Shown: positions 1 through 7,119 of the stretch, in pieces
How the letters are laid out: every line of letters begins with the position of its first letter
How positions within the stretch are numbered: position 1 is the first letter of the stretch
Assembly: GCA_003565575.1 (NCBI GenBank)
Contig: PXBV01000123.1
Span: 1-8,280, forward strand
Direction of reading: 5' to 3'
Source of the DNA: Psychroflexus sp.
GTDB taxonomy: Bacteria > Bacteroidota > Bacteroidia > Flavobacteriales > Flavobacteriaceae
Length of the DNA: 8,280 nt
Program-made: the position numbers and the translations under genes
The notes under the pieces: model-generated
What the model was told of the DNA's origin: nothing
Database searches by the model: none
What the model saw: the letters and a program-made list of their open reading frames with translations, nothing else

Positions 1-438
1 AATGTGATTCCAGAATCTGCTGAAATGATAGGAACTGTAAGAACTTTAGATCCAAACATGCGTGAAATGGTAATACGGCGTATGAATGAAATGGTCCCTG
101 CCATTGCTAAAGCCTTTGGTGGAGATGCTGAAATTACTTTTCAAAATAATACTGCAATAACGTATAATGACTTGGAGTTAACAGCAAATATGCTCCCAAC
201 ACTTAAAAATCTTGCTGGAGTAGACAATGTAGAATTAGTGAAAGCCACAACAGGTGGAGAAGACTTTTCCTTTTTTCAAGAAGTAGTTCCTGGGTTTTAT
301 TTCTTTCTAGGAGGCATGACTCCAGGCAATGAAACACCTTACCCACATCACACCCCAGACTTTATGATAGATGATGCAGGTATGTTACTTGGTGTGAAAA
401 GTTTATCTCAGCTCACCATCGACTATTTAAACAAATAG
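1..438 (+). CDS. M20 family metallo-amidohydrolase, C-terminal part (5' end outside window)
   Basis: The reading frame is open from the first base to TAG at 436-438, so this is the last ~145 residues of a longer protein; M20D enzymes are usually about 380-430 residues. Seen directly: a segment GTVRTLDP near the start, typical of the end of the lid domain of M20 enzymes; GGEDFSFF (253-276); and HHTPDF (346-363). In M20D amidohydrolases (IAA-amino acid, hippurate and N-acyl-amino-acid hydrolases) the last motif carries a histidine that binds the metal centre, and the GGEDF motif lies close to the active site. The expected reaction is hydrolysis of an N-acyl or peptide-like amide bond to release an amino acid; the true substrate cannot be told. 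The GTG at 4 is an internal valine codon and not a start, because the frame continues upstream. A strong terminator follows directly. Signal peptide and N-terminal metal ligands are not visible. Confidence 0.9.
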   Translation, partial: NVIPESAEMIGTVRTLDPNMREMVIRRMNEMVPAIAKAFGGDAEITFQNNTAITYNDLELTANMLPTLKNLAGVDNVELVKATTGGEDFSFFQEVVPGFYFFLGGMTPGNETPYPHHTPDFMIDDAGMLLGVKSLSQLTIDYLNK

Positions 439-459
439 ATTTCTTAAAATTAGAATTTG

Positions 460-486
460 AAAAGCTCATCTTACGGATGGGCTTTT
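460..486 (+). terminator. Rho-independent terminator after the M20 gene
   Basis: An 11-bp stem (460-470 with 476-486, one G-T pair) closes a 5-nt loop TTACG (471-475). The stem ends in A4/T4, and the T run continues to 490. It lies 21 bp past the M20 stop codon. On the opposite strand the hairpin is followed by only four T residues, so it may also stop transcription of the convergent receptor gene, but less efficiently. Confidence 0.88.
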
Positions 487-503
487 TTTTAAAAGAAAAT
501 TAT

Positions 504-2567
504 TTAAAATACATAATTCAATCCTACACTCCCAAAATAATTTCGGGGCTCACCAGGGTAGAAATATCTTGGCTCAGTTCCTCCAAAACCAATGATATTG
601 GTCACAATACTAGAAGCATATTTTTCATTAAAAATATTATTCATTCCAAGGTTAAGTCTGGCCGAAATATTTTTAAAAACGGGAAACCTATATTCAAAGT
701 TGACATTAGAAAACGCATAAGCATCAGCGAAAGCTGTATTAGCATCGTTTACTGGAATATCTGAAATGGCATTGGTCTGAAAATATAAAAAAATACGATC
801 ACCCAGCTGAGCATCAAGTCCAAAACTAAGTTGATGAAAGGGTACTCCAGTTAAATCATTGCCTGAGAAGTTGTTTCCTTGGTCTTCAAACTCATCAAAC
901 TTGTAAAAATTAAAGCTGCCGTTAAAGTAAGGTTGCACCTTCAACCAATTGCCATAGTTTAGATTTGCCCTCATAGCAAACTCAATGCCCGGATGCTTGG
1001 TGGATCCTGCATTGATTCCCACAAAACGATCTTCTGCAACTCGCCTGGCAACTAATAAATTATCCACATCCATATAATAAGCGGTTAATTCTGTAAAAAA
1101 TTGACCACCAAACCATTTAGCTTTATAACCCACCTCATAATTCCAACCCGTTTCTGGAAGAAGGTCTGGGTTGAAAACACCTTCTTCGGTTAAGCTTTGT
1201 CCCACTGTGGGCACAGAAAACCCTTTACTTATGGAGGCAGATAGTTTTTGATTATCAGATATTGCGTAAGAGGCTACTAGATTTGGCAACCAAACTTGGT
1301 CATAACTATAGTCTCCTGTTTGAGAATTTTCAGGGCTTGAGAAAACATCTAAAATTTCATAAGAAGTCTTATTGGTAGCTAGTCCTAATTTCAGTGCCCA
1401 TCTTTGAGATAGAGCAACATCTAAAGTGACAAAGCCTTCAATATATTGCCGTGTTTGGCTAAGATCTGAAAGCAAGCCTCCTTCAAGAGAGCCTTGACCG
1501 TTATTTTCTTGATACAAGTTTTCTAAAGTAGATACTTCAAAGTCGTCTCGAAGAAACTCTGCACCTACTGTAAACTTAGATGCTAATCCAGAAAGTGTAA
1601 AATCAATTTCTGTGGTGTGCCTAAGCCCTACCCCAATATTTTTCTCATCTAAAATATCGAACGGACGTGGCTCATAAGCATCTCTAATGTTAGCAAACAC
1701 AGCTGTATTTTGACGAATATTTTCTCTTAGGTCATTAGATAAATTCACTCCAAACACACCTCTGGTGTAAGACTCGTATCCTCTTGCTTGTCCCCAAGTA
1801 AAGGCTGCTTGAGTGGGATCTTCTTCTAAAGCTGTTCTACTTAGCGAACTTGGAATAAATCCTTTAAGCTGAATGACTTGCCCTATGAATTGAAGCTTAG
1901 CAGAGTTGGATATCTCCCACTCTGAATTTAGAAAATAAGACTCACGTTGATAGTTACTATTTTCTCTAAAACCTGATGAACTCAAGTTATTGTATGTCAA
2001 GTTAATTTTTTTATTGCCTTCTGAAACATTAAGCGAATAATTCTGTTTAAGCAAATCAAAACTACCTGCTAGTAATTCAGTATCTAAATAAGTTTGATCT
2101 TTCAAAACAGAAGTTAACTGAATAACTCCGCCCAAGCCAGCTCCAAATTCTGTAGCTTGAGGTCCTTTGATCACTTTTACCTCCGATATTGTAGCCAAAT
2201 CAATATCATGTAAAATTGAGGTTCCATCTGCAGTGCTTAATGGAATATTATTATAATACAACTTCAACCTATTGGTCTCATATTGTGCTCTTGCTCCTAT
2301 TCCTCTAATGTTAATTTTAGTTGTGTTAATGTTAGACTGCTGCATAAAAACCCCTGGTATTTTATTCAAAAAGGGAGCAAGGCTAACTTGGTTGGATTGT
2401 AAAATTTCTTCTTGTTTCAAAAAAGAGACGTTAGATTCTGACTGATAGGCCTTTTCAATTTCTAATGAAGCCTTAAGTCTTACTTCTTCTAATGAAGTAG
2501 TATCTATAGGTCTCTGTGCATAAATAATTCCCGAAAATAAAAGGATGATGAGGCTAAACTGTTTCAA
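504..2567 (-). CDS. TonB-dependent outer-membrane receptor (FecA-like plug; iron-chelate uptake possible)
   Basis: Outer-membrane beta-barrel transporter that takes up a large or scarce ligand using TonB/ExbBD energy. From the TTG at 2567 it has 687 residues. Seen: signal peptide MKQFSLIILLFSGIIYAQ with cleavage likely after A17; a TonB-box-like LEEVRLKA (26-33); plug domain about 43-156 with INIRGIGAR (85-93), VIKGP (132-136) and GGVIQL (146-151); then a barrel rich in alternating aromatic strands ending in a C-terminal Phe (YVF). There is no N-terminal carboxypeptidase-like regulatory domain and no SusD neighbour, so this is not a SusC. The plug wording (IRGIGAR..ETNRLKLYYNNIPL) recalls FecA-type receptors, but the ligand is inference. 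The frame also allows TTG at 2609; I prefer 2567 because the signal peptide then starts normally and a TAnnTTTG promoter element lies in between. It is divergent from an M14 peptidase gene. Confidence 0.9.
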   Translation of the reverse strand: MKQFSLIILLFSGIIYAQRPIDTTSLEEVRLKASLEIEKAYQSESNVSFLKQEEILQSNQVSLAPFLNKIPGVFMQQSNINTTKINIRGIGARAQYETNRLKLYYNNIPLSTADGTSILHDIDLATISEVKVIKGPQATEFGAGLGGVIQLTSVLKDQTYLDTELLAGSFDLLKQNYSLNVSEGNKKINLTYNNLSSSGFRENSNYQRESYFLNSEWEISNSAKLQFIGQVIQLKGFIPSSLSRTALEEDPTQAAFTWGQARGYESYTRGVFGVNLSNDLRENIRQNTAVFANIRDAYEPRPFDILDEKNIGVGLRHTTEIDFTLSGLASKFTVGAEFLRDDFEVSTLENLYQENNGQGSLEGGLLSDLSQTRQYIEGFVTLDVALSQRWALKLGLATNKTSYEILDVFSSPENSQTGDYSYDQVWLPNLVASYAISDNQKLSASISKGFSVPTVGQSLTEEGVFNPDLLPETGWNYEVGYKAKWFGGQFFTELTAYYMDVDNLLVARRVAEDRFVGINAGSTKHPGIEFAMRANLNYGNWLKVQPYFNGSFNFYKFDEFEDQGNNFSGNDLTGVPFHQLSFGLDAQLGDRIFLYFQTNAISDIPVNDANTAFADAYAFSNVNFEYRFPVFKNISARLNLGMNNIFNEKYASSIVTNIIGFGGTEPRYFYPGEPRNYFGSVGLNYVF

Positions 2568-2584
2568 GTGTTTATTTTTACAGT

Positions 2585-2618
2585 CAAAAATAAAAGATTT
2601 AAAGAACAACTAATCCAA
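2585..2618 (-). promoter_or_regulatory. Predicted Bacteroidota-type promoter of the TonB-dependent receptor
   Basis: Read on the minus strand, TATTTTTG (2592 down to 2585) matches the flavobacterial -7 consensus TAnnTTTG exactly. A TTG (-33 element) sits 23 nt upstream (2618-2616), at the wide end of the known spacing. The element ends 17 nt before the TTG start at 2567. A start at 2609 would place the element inside the coding region, which argues for 2567. Confidence 0.5.
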
Positions 2619-2629
2619 AAAAAACTCTA

Positions 2630-4372
2630 ATGTTAAAACATACTTGTCTTCTCATTTTGTTTCTGAGTTTAATGTCTTGTCATAATTCTTCAGAAGTTAA
2701 AGTCAACTCTCTAACTTCTAAAGAGCTAGATATTGCGTTTACGCGTTCTCAAGGAGACTCTACATCTACATACCAAGAAGTTATTCAATTTTATGACGTC
2801 CTTTCCAAAACAGATGATAGGGTTACTTTGAAAGAAGTTCATGAAACAGATAGTGGCAAGCCGCTTCATTTAGTAAAGTTTTCATCAAAAACTGATGAAG
2901 ATACTCCATTACGTGTGCTTATAAATAACGGGATACATCCAGGTGAACCGGATGGTATAGATGCTAGCATGTTACTTTTGAAAGACCTTGTAAATGAGGA
3001 CTGGCAGTTACCAGAAGGTATTGAACTTTATGTAATACCAATTTATAATGTAGGTGGAGCTCTTAACAGAAATTCTACCTCTAGAACCAATCAAAACGGC
3101 CCAGCAGCATATGGGTTTAGAGGAAATGCTAAAAACTTTGACTTAAATAGAGACTTTATAAAGTCTGACACTAAAAACAGCAAGGCTTTTTATAGTATTT
3201 TTCATGAAGTCCATCCAGACGTGTTTGTGGATACTCACGTGAGCAACGGTGCAGATTACCAATATACGTTGACGCATCTTTTTACACAGCATAATAAACT
3301 TGGTGGTGAGCTAGGTAAACACTTAGAAGAGAAGTTTATCCCAGAAGTTGAAGAGCAATTAAGAAATAAAAGTTGGGAAATCACCCCTTATGTAAATGTA
3401 TTTAATGAGAGTCCATTGAAAGGCTTTTCACAGTTTAACGACTTACCAAGGTATTCTACAGGCTATACTGCACTTTGGAACACCTTGGGGTTAATGATAG
3501 AAACACACATGCTAAAACCTTACAAGCAGAGAGTTGAAGGTACTTTGGAGATGCTCAAAACCTTAATAGAGGTTGCCCAAGAACAAAAAGAAGTTATACA
3601 AAATGCTAGAGCACAAAACACTCAAAGGTTTGCTGATGCAAAGATGTATCCACTTAACTTTCAGCCCACGACTTCAAATCCCAGACGCTTTATGTTTTTA
3701 GGTTATGAACTCGAAAATTTAACTAGCGAAATCACCAATTTACCAAGAATTAAATTCAGAAGAGACCAACCTTATGAAAGAGAAGTAAACTACTACAATA
3801 CATTTGAGCCAACAGATTCTATAGAAGTACCCAAAGCCTACATTATTCCCAGCGCTTGGAAAAATGTAATAGACTTAATGCATCGAAATAAAATCACCTA
3901 TCATCGTTTTGAAAACGACACTCTAATGAATGTGGAAGTGTACAGGATTGAAGATTATAAAACACGAACCTCTCCCTACGAGGGCCACTACTTGCATTAT
4001 GATACTAAAGTAAGCTCAAAAAAAGTTCAAAGATTTTTCCAAGAAGGAGATGTTTACATCTCTGTAAATCAACCAGGAAAGCGATATTTGCTAGAAACAT
4101 TGGAACCCATTGCAGCTGACTCGTTTTTTAATTGGAACTTTTTTGATAGTGTATTGCAACAGAAGGAAAATGTGTCTCCTTATGTTTTTGAAGATTTAGC
4201 CATTGAGATATTTAAAAACAATCCAGAACTGAAAGCTGAGTTTGAAGAAAAACAAAATTCTGATTCTGAATTTGCCAACAACTGGTATGCACAATTAGAC
4301 TGGATTCACAAACGTTCTAAATATTATGAAGCCGCGCATTTAGCTTATCCTGTCGTTCGGGTGTTGAACTAA
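2630..4372 (+). CDS. M14 family zinc carboxypeptidase, lipoprotein
   Basis: 580 residues from ATG. The N-terminus is a lipoprotein signal: hydrophobic stretch 5-15, then lipobox LMSC with acylated Cys17. No acidic surface-export motif follows Cys17 (HNSSEVK), so attachment on the periplasmic side is a reasonable guess. The M14 catalytic set is complete: zinc ligands His103 and Glu106 (HPGE), DLNRDF (171-176) with the Asn-Arg substrate-binding pair, third ligand His203 (VDTHVSNG), a tyrosine in STGYT (276-280) and catalytic Glu291 (MIETHMLKPY). These predict a working metallopeptidase trimming C-terminal residues from peptides, or a related amide hydrolase. The catalytic domain covers about 45-310; the last ~270 residues match no domain I recognise. 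It is divergent from the TonB receptor, and its last 33 bp overlap the convergent NUDIX gene. I could not identify its promoter with confidence. Confidence 0.9.
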   Translation: MLKHTCLLILFLSLMSCHNSSEVKVNSLTSKELDIAFTRSQGDSTSTYQEVIQFYDVLSKTDDRVTLKEVHETDSGKPLHLVKFSSKTDEDTPLRVLINNGIHPGEPDGIDASMLLLKDLVNEDWQLPEGIELYVIPIYNVGGALNRNSTSRTNQNGPAAYGFRGNAKNFDLNRDFIKSDTKNSKAFYSIFHEVHPDVFVDTHVSNGADYQYTLTHLFTQHNKLGGELGKHLEEKFIPEVEEQLRNKSWEITPYVNVFNESPLKGFSQFNDLPRYSTGYTALWNTLGLMIETHMLKPYKQRVEGTLEMLKTLIEVAQEQKEVIQNARAQNTQRFADAKMYPLNFQPTTSNPRRFMFLGYELENLTSEITNLPRIKFRRDQPYEREVNYYNTFEPTDSIEVPKAYIIPSAWKNVIDLMHRNKITYHRFENDTLMNVEVYRIEDYKTRTSPYEGHYLHYDTKVSSKKVQRFFQEGDVYISVNQPGKRYLLETLEPIAADSFFNWNFFDSVLQQKENVSPYVFEDLAIEIFKNNPELKAEFEEKQNSDSEFANNWYAQLDWIHKRSKYYEAAHLAYPVVRVLN

Positions 4373-4963
4373 GTATTCTTTAGGAAATAATAGTTTGATG
4401 TTGGCGTAGGAGTTTTTTAAAGCTTTTTGGGTCTTTTCAAAATTCTTCCATTTTGCTTTTTTTATTCCCTCTTCACGTTCTGGAATAAGTTCTCCATCAT
4501 AATCAGTTTTCATTTCAAACCAATGGGTTTCTTTCAGTCTATATTTATTATTTCTCTTGAGAACATGATAAGTAGTTTGTAAAAATGAAACAATTTCTAA
4601 GCCTTGTACCTTCGTTTCTTCCTCCACTTCACGAAGCGCTGTGGTCTCTATATCTTCCCCTTTATTTGCTTTCCCTTTGGGCAGATCCCATTTTTTGTTT
4701 CTATAGATAAATAGAATTTCATTTTTTGTATTATAAACCAGTCCACCACCTGCAACAATTACTTTTAGTTTGCGTTTTAAATATTTTAGAAGTTTATGCT
4801 CCTTTTTATGGTATAAATTAAGGTAGTGTAGCTCTCCAGACTCTAGTTTAGGAATGAGCCTTTTTAATTTTGCTTTTTTTATAGGAATATTTGTGTAATT
4901 AGCGCCGCTATTTTTTTGTGTAGACAATATAATTGGCACATCATTCACGAAAACTTTATACAT
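4340..4963 (-). CDS. NUDIX hydrolase with basic N-terminal extension
   Basis: 207 residues from ATG at 4963. The NUDIX fold spans about 68-195. Strand IVAGGGLVYN (69-78) and WDLPKGK (92-98) lead into the NUDIX box at 97-119: G97, E103, R111, E112, E115 and E116 are all in register, so the Mg-binding REVEEE core is intact. The glycine normally following (GX5EX7REUXEEXGU) is Lys118 here. Residues 1-65 form a Lys-rich extension without a domain I can name. Members hydrolyse nucleoside diphosphates linked to another group (damaged NTPs, dinucleoside polyphosphates, ADP-ribose or sugar nucleotides); the substrate is not predictable here. No signal peptide, so cytoplasmic. The start lies 8 bp from the pyrE start on the other strand. 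As I recall this pairing with pyrE is common in Flavobacteriaceae, which could suggest a link to pyrimidine or phosphoribosyl metabolism, but that is inference. Confidence 0.88.
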   Translation of the reverse strand: MYKVFVNDVPIILSTQKNSGANYTNIPIKKAKLKRLIPKLESGELHYLNLYHKKEHKLLKYLKRKLKVIVAGGGLVYNTKNEILFIYRNKKWDLPKGKANKGEDIETTALREVEEETKVQGLEIVSFLQTTYHVLKRNNKYRLKETHWFEMKTDYDGELIPEREEGIKKAKWKNFEKTQKALKNSYANIKLLFPKEYLVQHPNDRIS

Positions 4964-4966
4964 TTG
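4959..4966 (+). promoter_or_regulatory. Possible -7 promoter element of pyrE
   Basis: TACATTTG matches TAnnTTTG exactly, and a TTG at 4933-4935 lies 23 nt upstream as a -33 candidate. Only 5 nt separate the element from the pyrE ATG, so the transcript would be leaderless or nearly so. The element overlaps the first codon of the NUDIX gene on the other strand. Confidence 0.4.
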
Positions 4967-4971
4967 TAGTT

Positions 4972-5616
4972 ATGATTTTAGATAAACATACCGCCCACAA
5001 AACTGCAGAGCTATTACTGCAAATTAACGCAATAAAATTAAACCCGCAAGAGCCATTTACTTGGGCAAGTGGAATTAAATCTCCTATTTACTGCGATAAT
5101 CGCATTGTATTATCCTACCCCTCTATCCGAAATTTTATAGTTTCTGAAATGGCCAAACCAATAGAAACGCTTTGGGGAAAACCCGATGTTATAGCTGGGG
5201 TTGCCACAGGTGCTATTGGTATAGGAGCTATTATTGCTGATTATTTAGGCTTACCTTTTGTTTACGTTAGACCAGAGCCAAAGAAACACGGCAGGAAAAA
5301 CCAAATTGAAGGCAAGCTAGAGCCGCACTCCAATGTTGTAGTTATTGAAGATTTAATAAGCACTGGGAAAAGTAGCTTAAACGCTGTGAAAGCTTTAAAG
5401 GAAGAAGGGCAAGCCAACATAAAAGGAATGATGGCTATTTTTACCTATGGCTTTGAAACTTCAGAGAAAGCTTTTGAGAACGAACACTTGACTGTGCGCA
5501 CACTAGGCAACTATGACATTCTTCTGGAAGAAGCTTACAAAACAAGCTATTTAAACACAAAAGAATTTGAACTATTAAAAACTTGGCGAAAAAATCCCGC
5601 CAACTGGAAACACTAA
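4972..5616 (+). CDS. pyrE: Orotate phosphoribosyltransferase
   Basis: Cytoplasmic enzyme that joins orotate to PRPP to give orotidine 5'-phosphate, the fifth step of de novo UMP synthesis. 214 residues, the usual length for the family. Seen: substrate region FTWASGIKSPIYCDNR (29-44), which is diagnostic of PyrE; catalytic loop YVRPEPKKHGR (98-108), with Arg100, Lys104 and His106 equivalent to the loop residues of the enterobacterial enzyme (the second basic residue is Pro101); and the PRPP-binding motif VVVIEDLISTGKSS (122-135) with the acidic pair Glu126-Asp127. I chose ATG at 4972; the frame extends upstream to a TTG at 4933, but those 13 extra residues run backwards through the NUDIX start and have no family counterpart. 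The SRPBCC gene follows after 2 bp and is probably in the same transcript. No attenuator or leader peptide is visible. Confidence 0.97.
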   Translation: MILDKHTAHKTAELLLQINAIKLNPQEPFTWASGIKSPIYCDNRIVLSYPSIRNFIVSEMAKPIETLWGKPDVIAGVATGAIGIGAIIADYLGLPFVYVRPEPKKHGRKNQIEGKLEPHSNVVVIEDLISTGKSSLNAVKALKEEGQANIKGMMAIFTYGFETSEKAFENEHLTVRTLGNYDILLEEAYKTSYLNTKEFELLKTWRKNPANWKH

Positions 5617-5618
5617 TT

Positions 5619-6011
5619 ATGCATATAGAAAGCGAAAAAAAGATACTTGCTAAAAGTCAAAAAGAAATTTTTGAATTCCTTAAAAACGTCGGAAACTTTG
5701 AAAAATTAATGCCAGAAACTATAGAAAAATTTGAGTTGTTACCTGAAGAAAGTTTTTTATTCCAACTTAAAGGTATGCCCACCATTAAGCTAAAGCTAGA
5801 CAAAGTTGAAGCAGACCACCTGGTTGTACTTGCTGCAGCAAGTGACAAACTACCATTTACATTAAGAGGTGAAATTTCAGCTATAAGTGATGATGAATCT
5901 GAGGTACAACTTGTTTTTGAAGGTGAATTTAATAGCATGATGGCCATGATGATTAAAAATCCTATCCAAAAATTTATAACCACCTTAAGTGACAATTTAA
6001 AAGTTATTTAA
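5619..6011 (+). CDS. SRPBCC (START-like) family protein, function unknown
   Basis: 130 residues from ATG at 5619, only 2 bp after the pyrE stop, so translational coupling is likely. The order helix (KSQKEIFEFLKNVGNFEKLMP, about 12-32), several beta-strands (35-101) and a long C-terminal helix (105-127, FNSMMAMMIKNPIQKFITTL) is that of the helix-grip fold, which encloses a hydrophobic ligand cavity. No signal peptide or membrane segment, so it is cytoplasmic. I know this kind of small protein as a frequent companion of pyrE in Flavobacteriaceae, but no ligand or reaction is established that I can name. The conserved-looking GMP and AASDKLPFTLRGEI segments (52-54, 73-86) would line the cavity in this fold. 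An upstream TTG at 5583 in the same frame lies inside pyrE and is not used in my annotation. No clear terminator follows. Confidence 0.85.
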   Translation: MHIESEKKILAKSQKEIFEFLKNVGNFEKLMPETIEKFELLPEESFLFQLKGMPTIKLKLDKVEADHLVVLAAASDKLPFTLRGEISAISDDESEVQLVFEGEFNSMMAMMIKNPIQKFITTLSDNLKVI

Positions 6012-6173
6012 AAAAATGGTTTTTCAGGTGTAATTTATAATCTAAATGTCATCCTTATAAATAGGTTTATAAACTTACCCAACCTTGAAACTTGTTATTT
6101 AAGTAGTAAAGTTTCCCTAAAATAGAGGTTAATTTTTAAGCGTTAATTAAGTTTGTAAAAATCAATAAAATAA
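6012..6173. other. 162-bp intergenic region with AT-rich inverted repeats
   Basis: No ORF of substance. It contains a perfect 7-bp inverted repeat TTATAAA/TTTATAA with a 4-nt spacer (6055-6072), overlapping the 10-bp palindrome GTTTATAAAC (6065-6074), and a second 7-bp inverted repeat GAAACTT/AAGTTTC with a 15-nt spacer (6087-6115). Neither is followed by a T run, so they are poor terminator candidates. They could be operator-like or chance in AT-rich DNA. The promoter of the following gene lies at its right end. Confidence 0.4.
6148..6155 (+). promoter_or_regulatory. Predicted -7 promoter element of the sterol desaturase family gene
   Basis: TAAGTTTG matches TAnnTTTG exactly and ends 18 nt before the ATG. 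No TTG is found at the usual 17-23 nt upstream, so the -33 element is unclear. The 12-mer TTAAGTTTGTAA around it (6147-6158) recurs upstream of the next gene. Confidence 0.45.
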
Positions 6174-7082
6174 ATGGAAAAAGTAAAATTAAGTCTTGAA
6201 GATATTGCAGATTTAGACTTCACTACTATTATTTGGATTGCTGCACCTGTTATGTTTACTTTGGTTGCCTTAGAATCTTATTTTAGTTACAAACAAAACA
6301 AAAAGCTCTATGAAGGCAAAGATTTTATGGCTTCTACATTCATTGGTGTTGTAAATATTCTTTTAAATGGCGTCATGAAATTTGGTGTTTTTGGGGTGTT
6401 TCTTTTTTTCTACAACCTAACACCGCTATATATTCCACACACATGGTGGTCTTATTTGTTATGCTTTATAGCTTTGGACTTTGCTAGATATTGGTCTCAT
6501 AGAATTGCGCATGAGCAACGATTCTGGTGGTCTACGCATGTAGTTCATCACAACTCTGAATATTATAACCTATCTACTTCATTTAGATTATCTTGGACTC
6601 AAAATCTTAAAATCATTTTTTTTCTACCCGTTATTTTGATGGGCTTTCATCCTTTTGTATTTTTAGTAGTCCATCAAATCGAAGTTTTGTATCAATTTTG
6701 GATACATACAGAGTACATCAAAAAACTGCCAAAACCTATTGAATATATTTTCACCACGCCTTCTCATCACAGAGTTCATCATTCCAAAAATGAAAAGTAC
6801 ATCGATAAAAATTATGGTTCCACGTTAATTATTTGGGACAGGATTTTTGGAACATTTACGGCTGAAGAAGAAAAACCAATTTACGGTATAACAAAACCAG
6901 TTGATACTTATAATCCATTTACACTTGTTTTTCATGAATGGGTAGCTCTTTTTAAAGATTTAACAAAAGTAAAATCAGCAAAACAAGCTTTTCAAATGGC
7001 TTTTGGGAGTCCTGTAGAGTACCACAAATCTGAATTGGAAAAAGAGTCAGAAATGGTAAGTCAAGGTGTTAAAACGAAGTAA
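6174..7082 (+). CDS. Sterol desaturase / fatty acid hydroxylase family membrane protein
   Basis: 302 residues, integral membrane di-iron oxygenase family. Hydrophobic segments at about 18-34, 55-80, 88-105 and 147-170 would anchor it in the inner membrane. The histidine clusters that bind the two irons are present: HRIAH (109-113), HVVHH (122-126) and HHRVHH (198-203), with further His167 and His178. The family uses O2 to hydroxylate or desaturate lipid chains: sterols, fatty acids, ornithine lipids (OlsE type) or alkyl-glycerol ethers. Sterols are rare in bacteria, so a membrane lipid or carotenoid substrate is more likely, but I cannot choose. The length is close to that of short bacterial members. 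The C-terminal ~40 residues are charged and presumably cytoplasmic. The start is ATG behind an A-rich leader, with no Shine-Dalgarno, as usual in Bacteroidota. It has its own promoter-like element and is probably separate from the pyrE transcript. Confidence 0.9.
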   Translation: MEKVKLSLEDIADLDFTTIIWIAAPVMFTLVALESYFSYKQNKKLYEGKDFMASTFIGVVNILLNGVMKFGVFGVFLFFYNLTPLYIPHTWWSYLLCFIALDFARYWSHRIAHEQRFWWSTHVVHHNSEYYNLSTSFRLSWTQNLKIIFFLPVILMGFHPFVFLVVHQIEVLYQFWIHTEYIKKLPKPIEYIFTTPSHHRVHHSKNEKYIDKNYGSTLIIWDRIFGTFTAEEEKPIYGITKPVDTYNPFTLVFHEWVALFKDLTKVKSAKQAFQMAFGSPVEYHKSELEKESEMVSQGVKTK

Positions 7083-7119
7083 GTTTATTTTAGATACATA
7101 AATGTTTAGAGTTTTATCT

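Noticed and set aside
477..764. 95-codon open frame on the + strand
   Set aside because: It lies antisense to the receptor gene and its terminator, has no recognisable motif, and the receptor frame is strongly supported.
2568..2609. TTG at 2609 as start of the TonB receptor
   Set aside because: It would add 14 polar residues before the signal peptide and place the promoter element inside the coding region.
4933..4971. Upstream TTG start for pyrE, adding 13 residues
   Set aside because: The extension overlaps the NUDIX start on the other strand and has no counterpart in PyrE proteins; the ATG at 4972 gives the usual length.
5583..5618. Upstream TTG start for the SRPBCC gene
   Set aside because: It lies inside pyrE, and the ATG at 5619 gives the normal N-terminus of the family.
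5657..5995. 112-codon open frame on the - strand
   Set aside because: Antisense shadow of the SRPBCC gene; low-complexity Ser/Leu composition and no family features.
6087..6115. Inverted repeat as a terminator after the SRPBCC gene
   Set aside because: A 7-bp AT-rich stem with a 15-nt loop and no T run; too weak to call.
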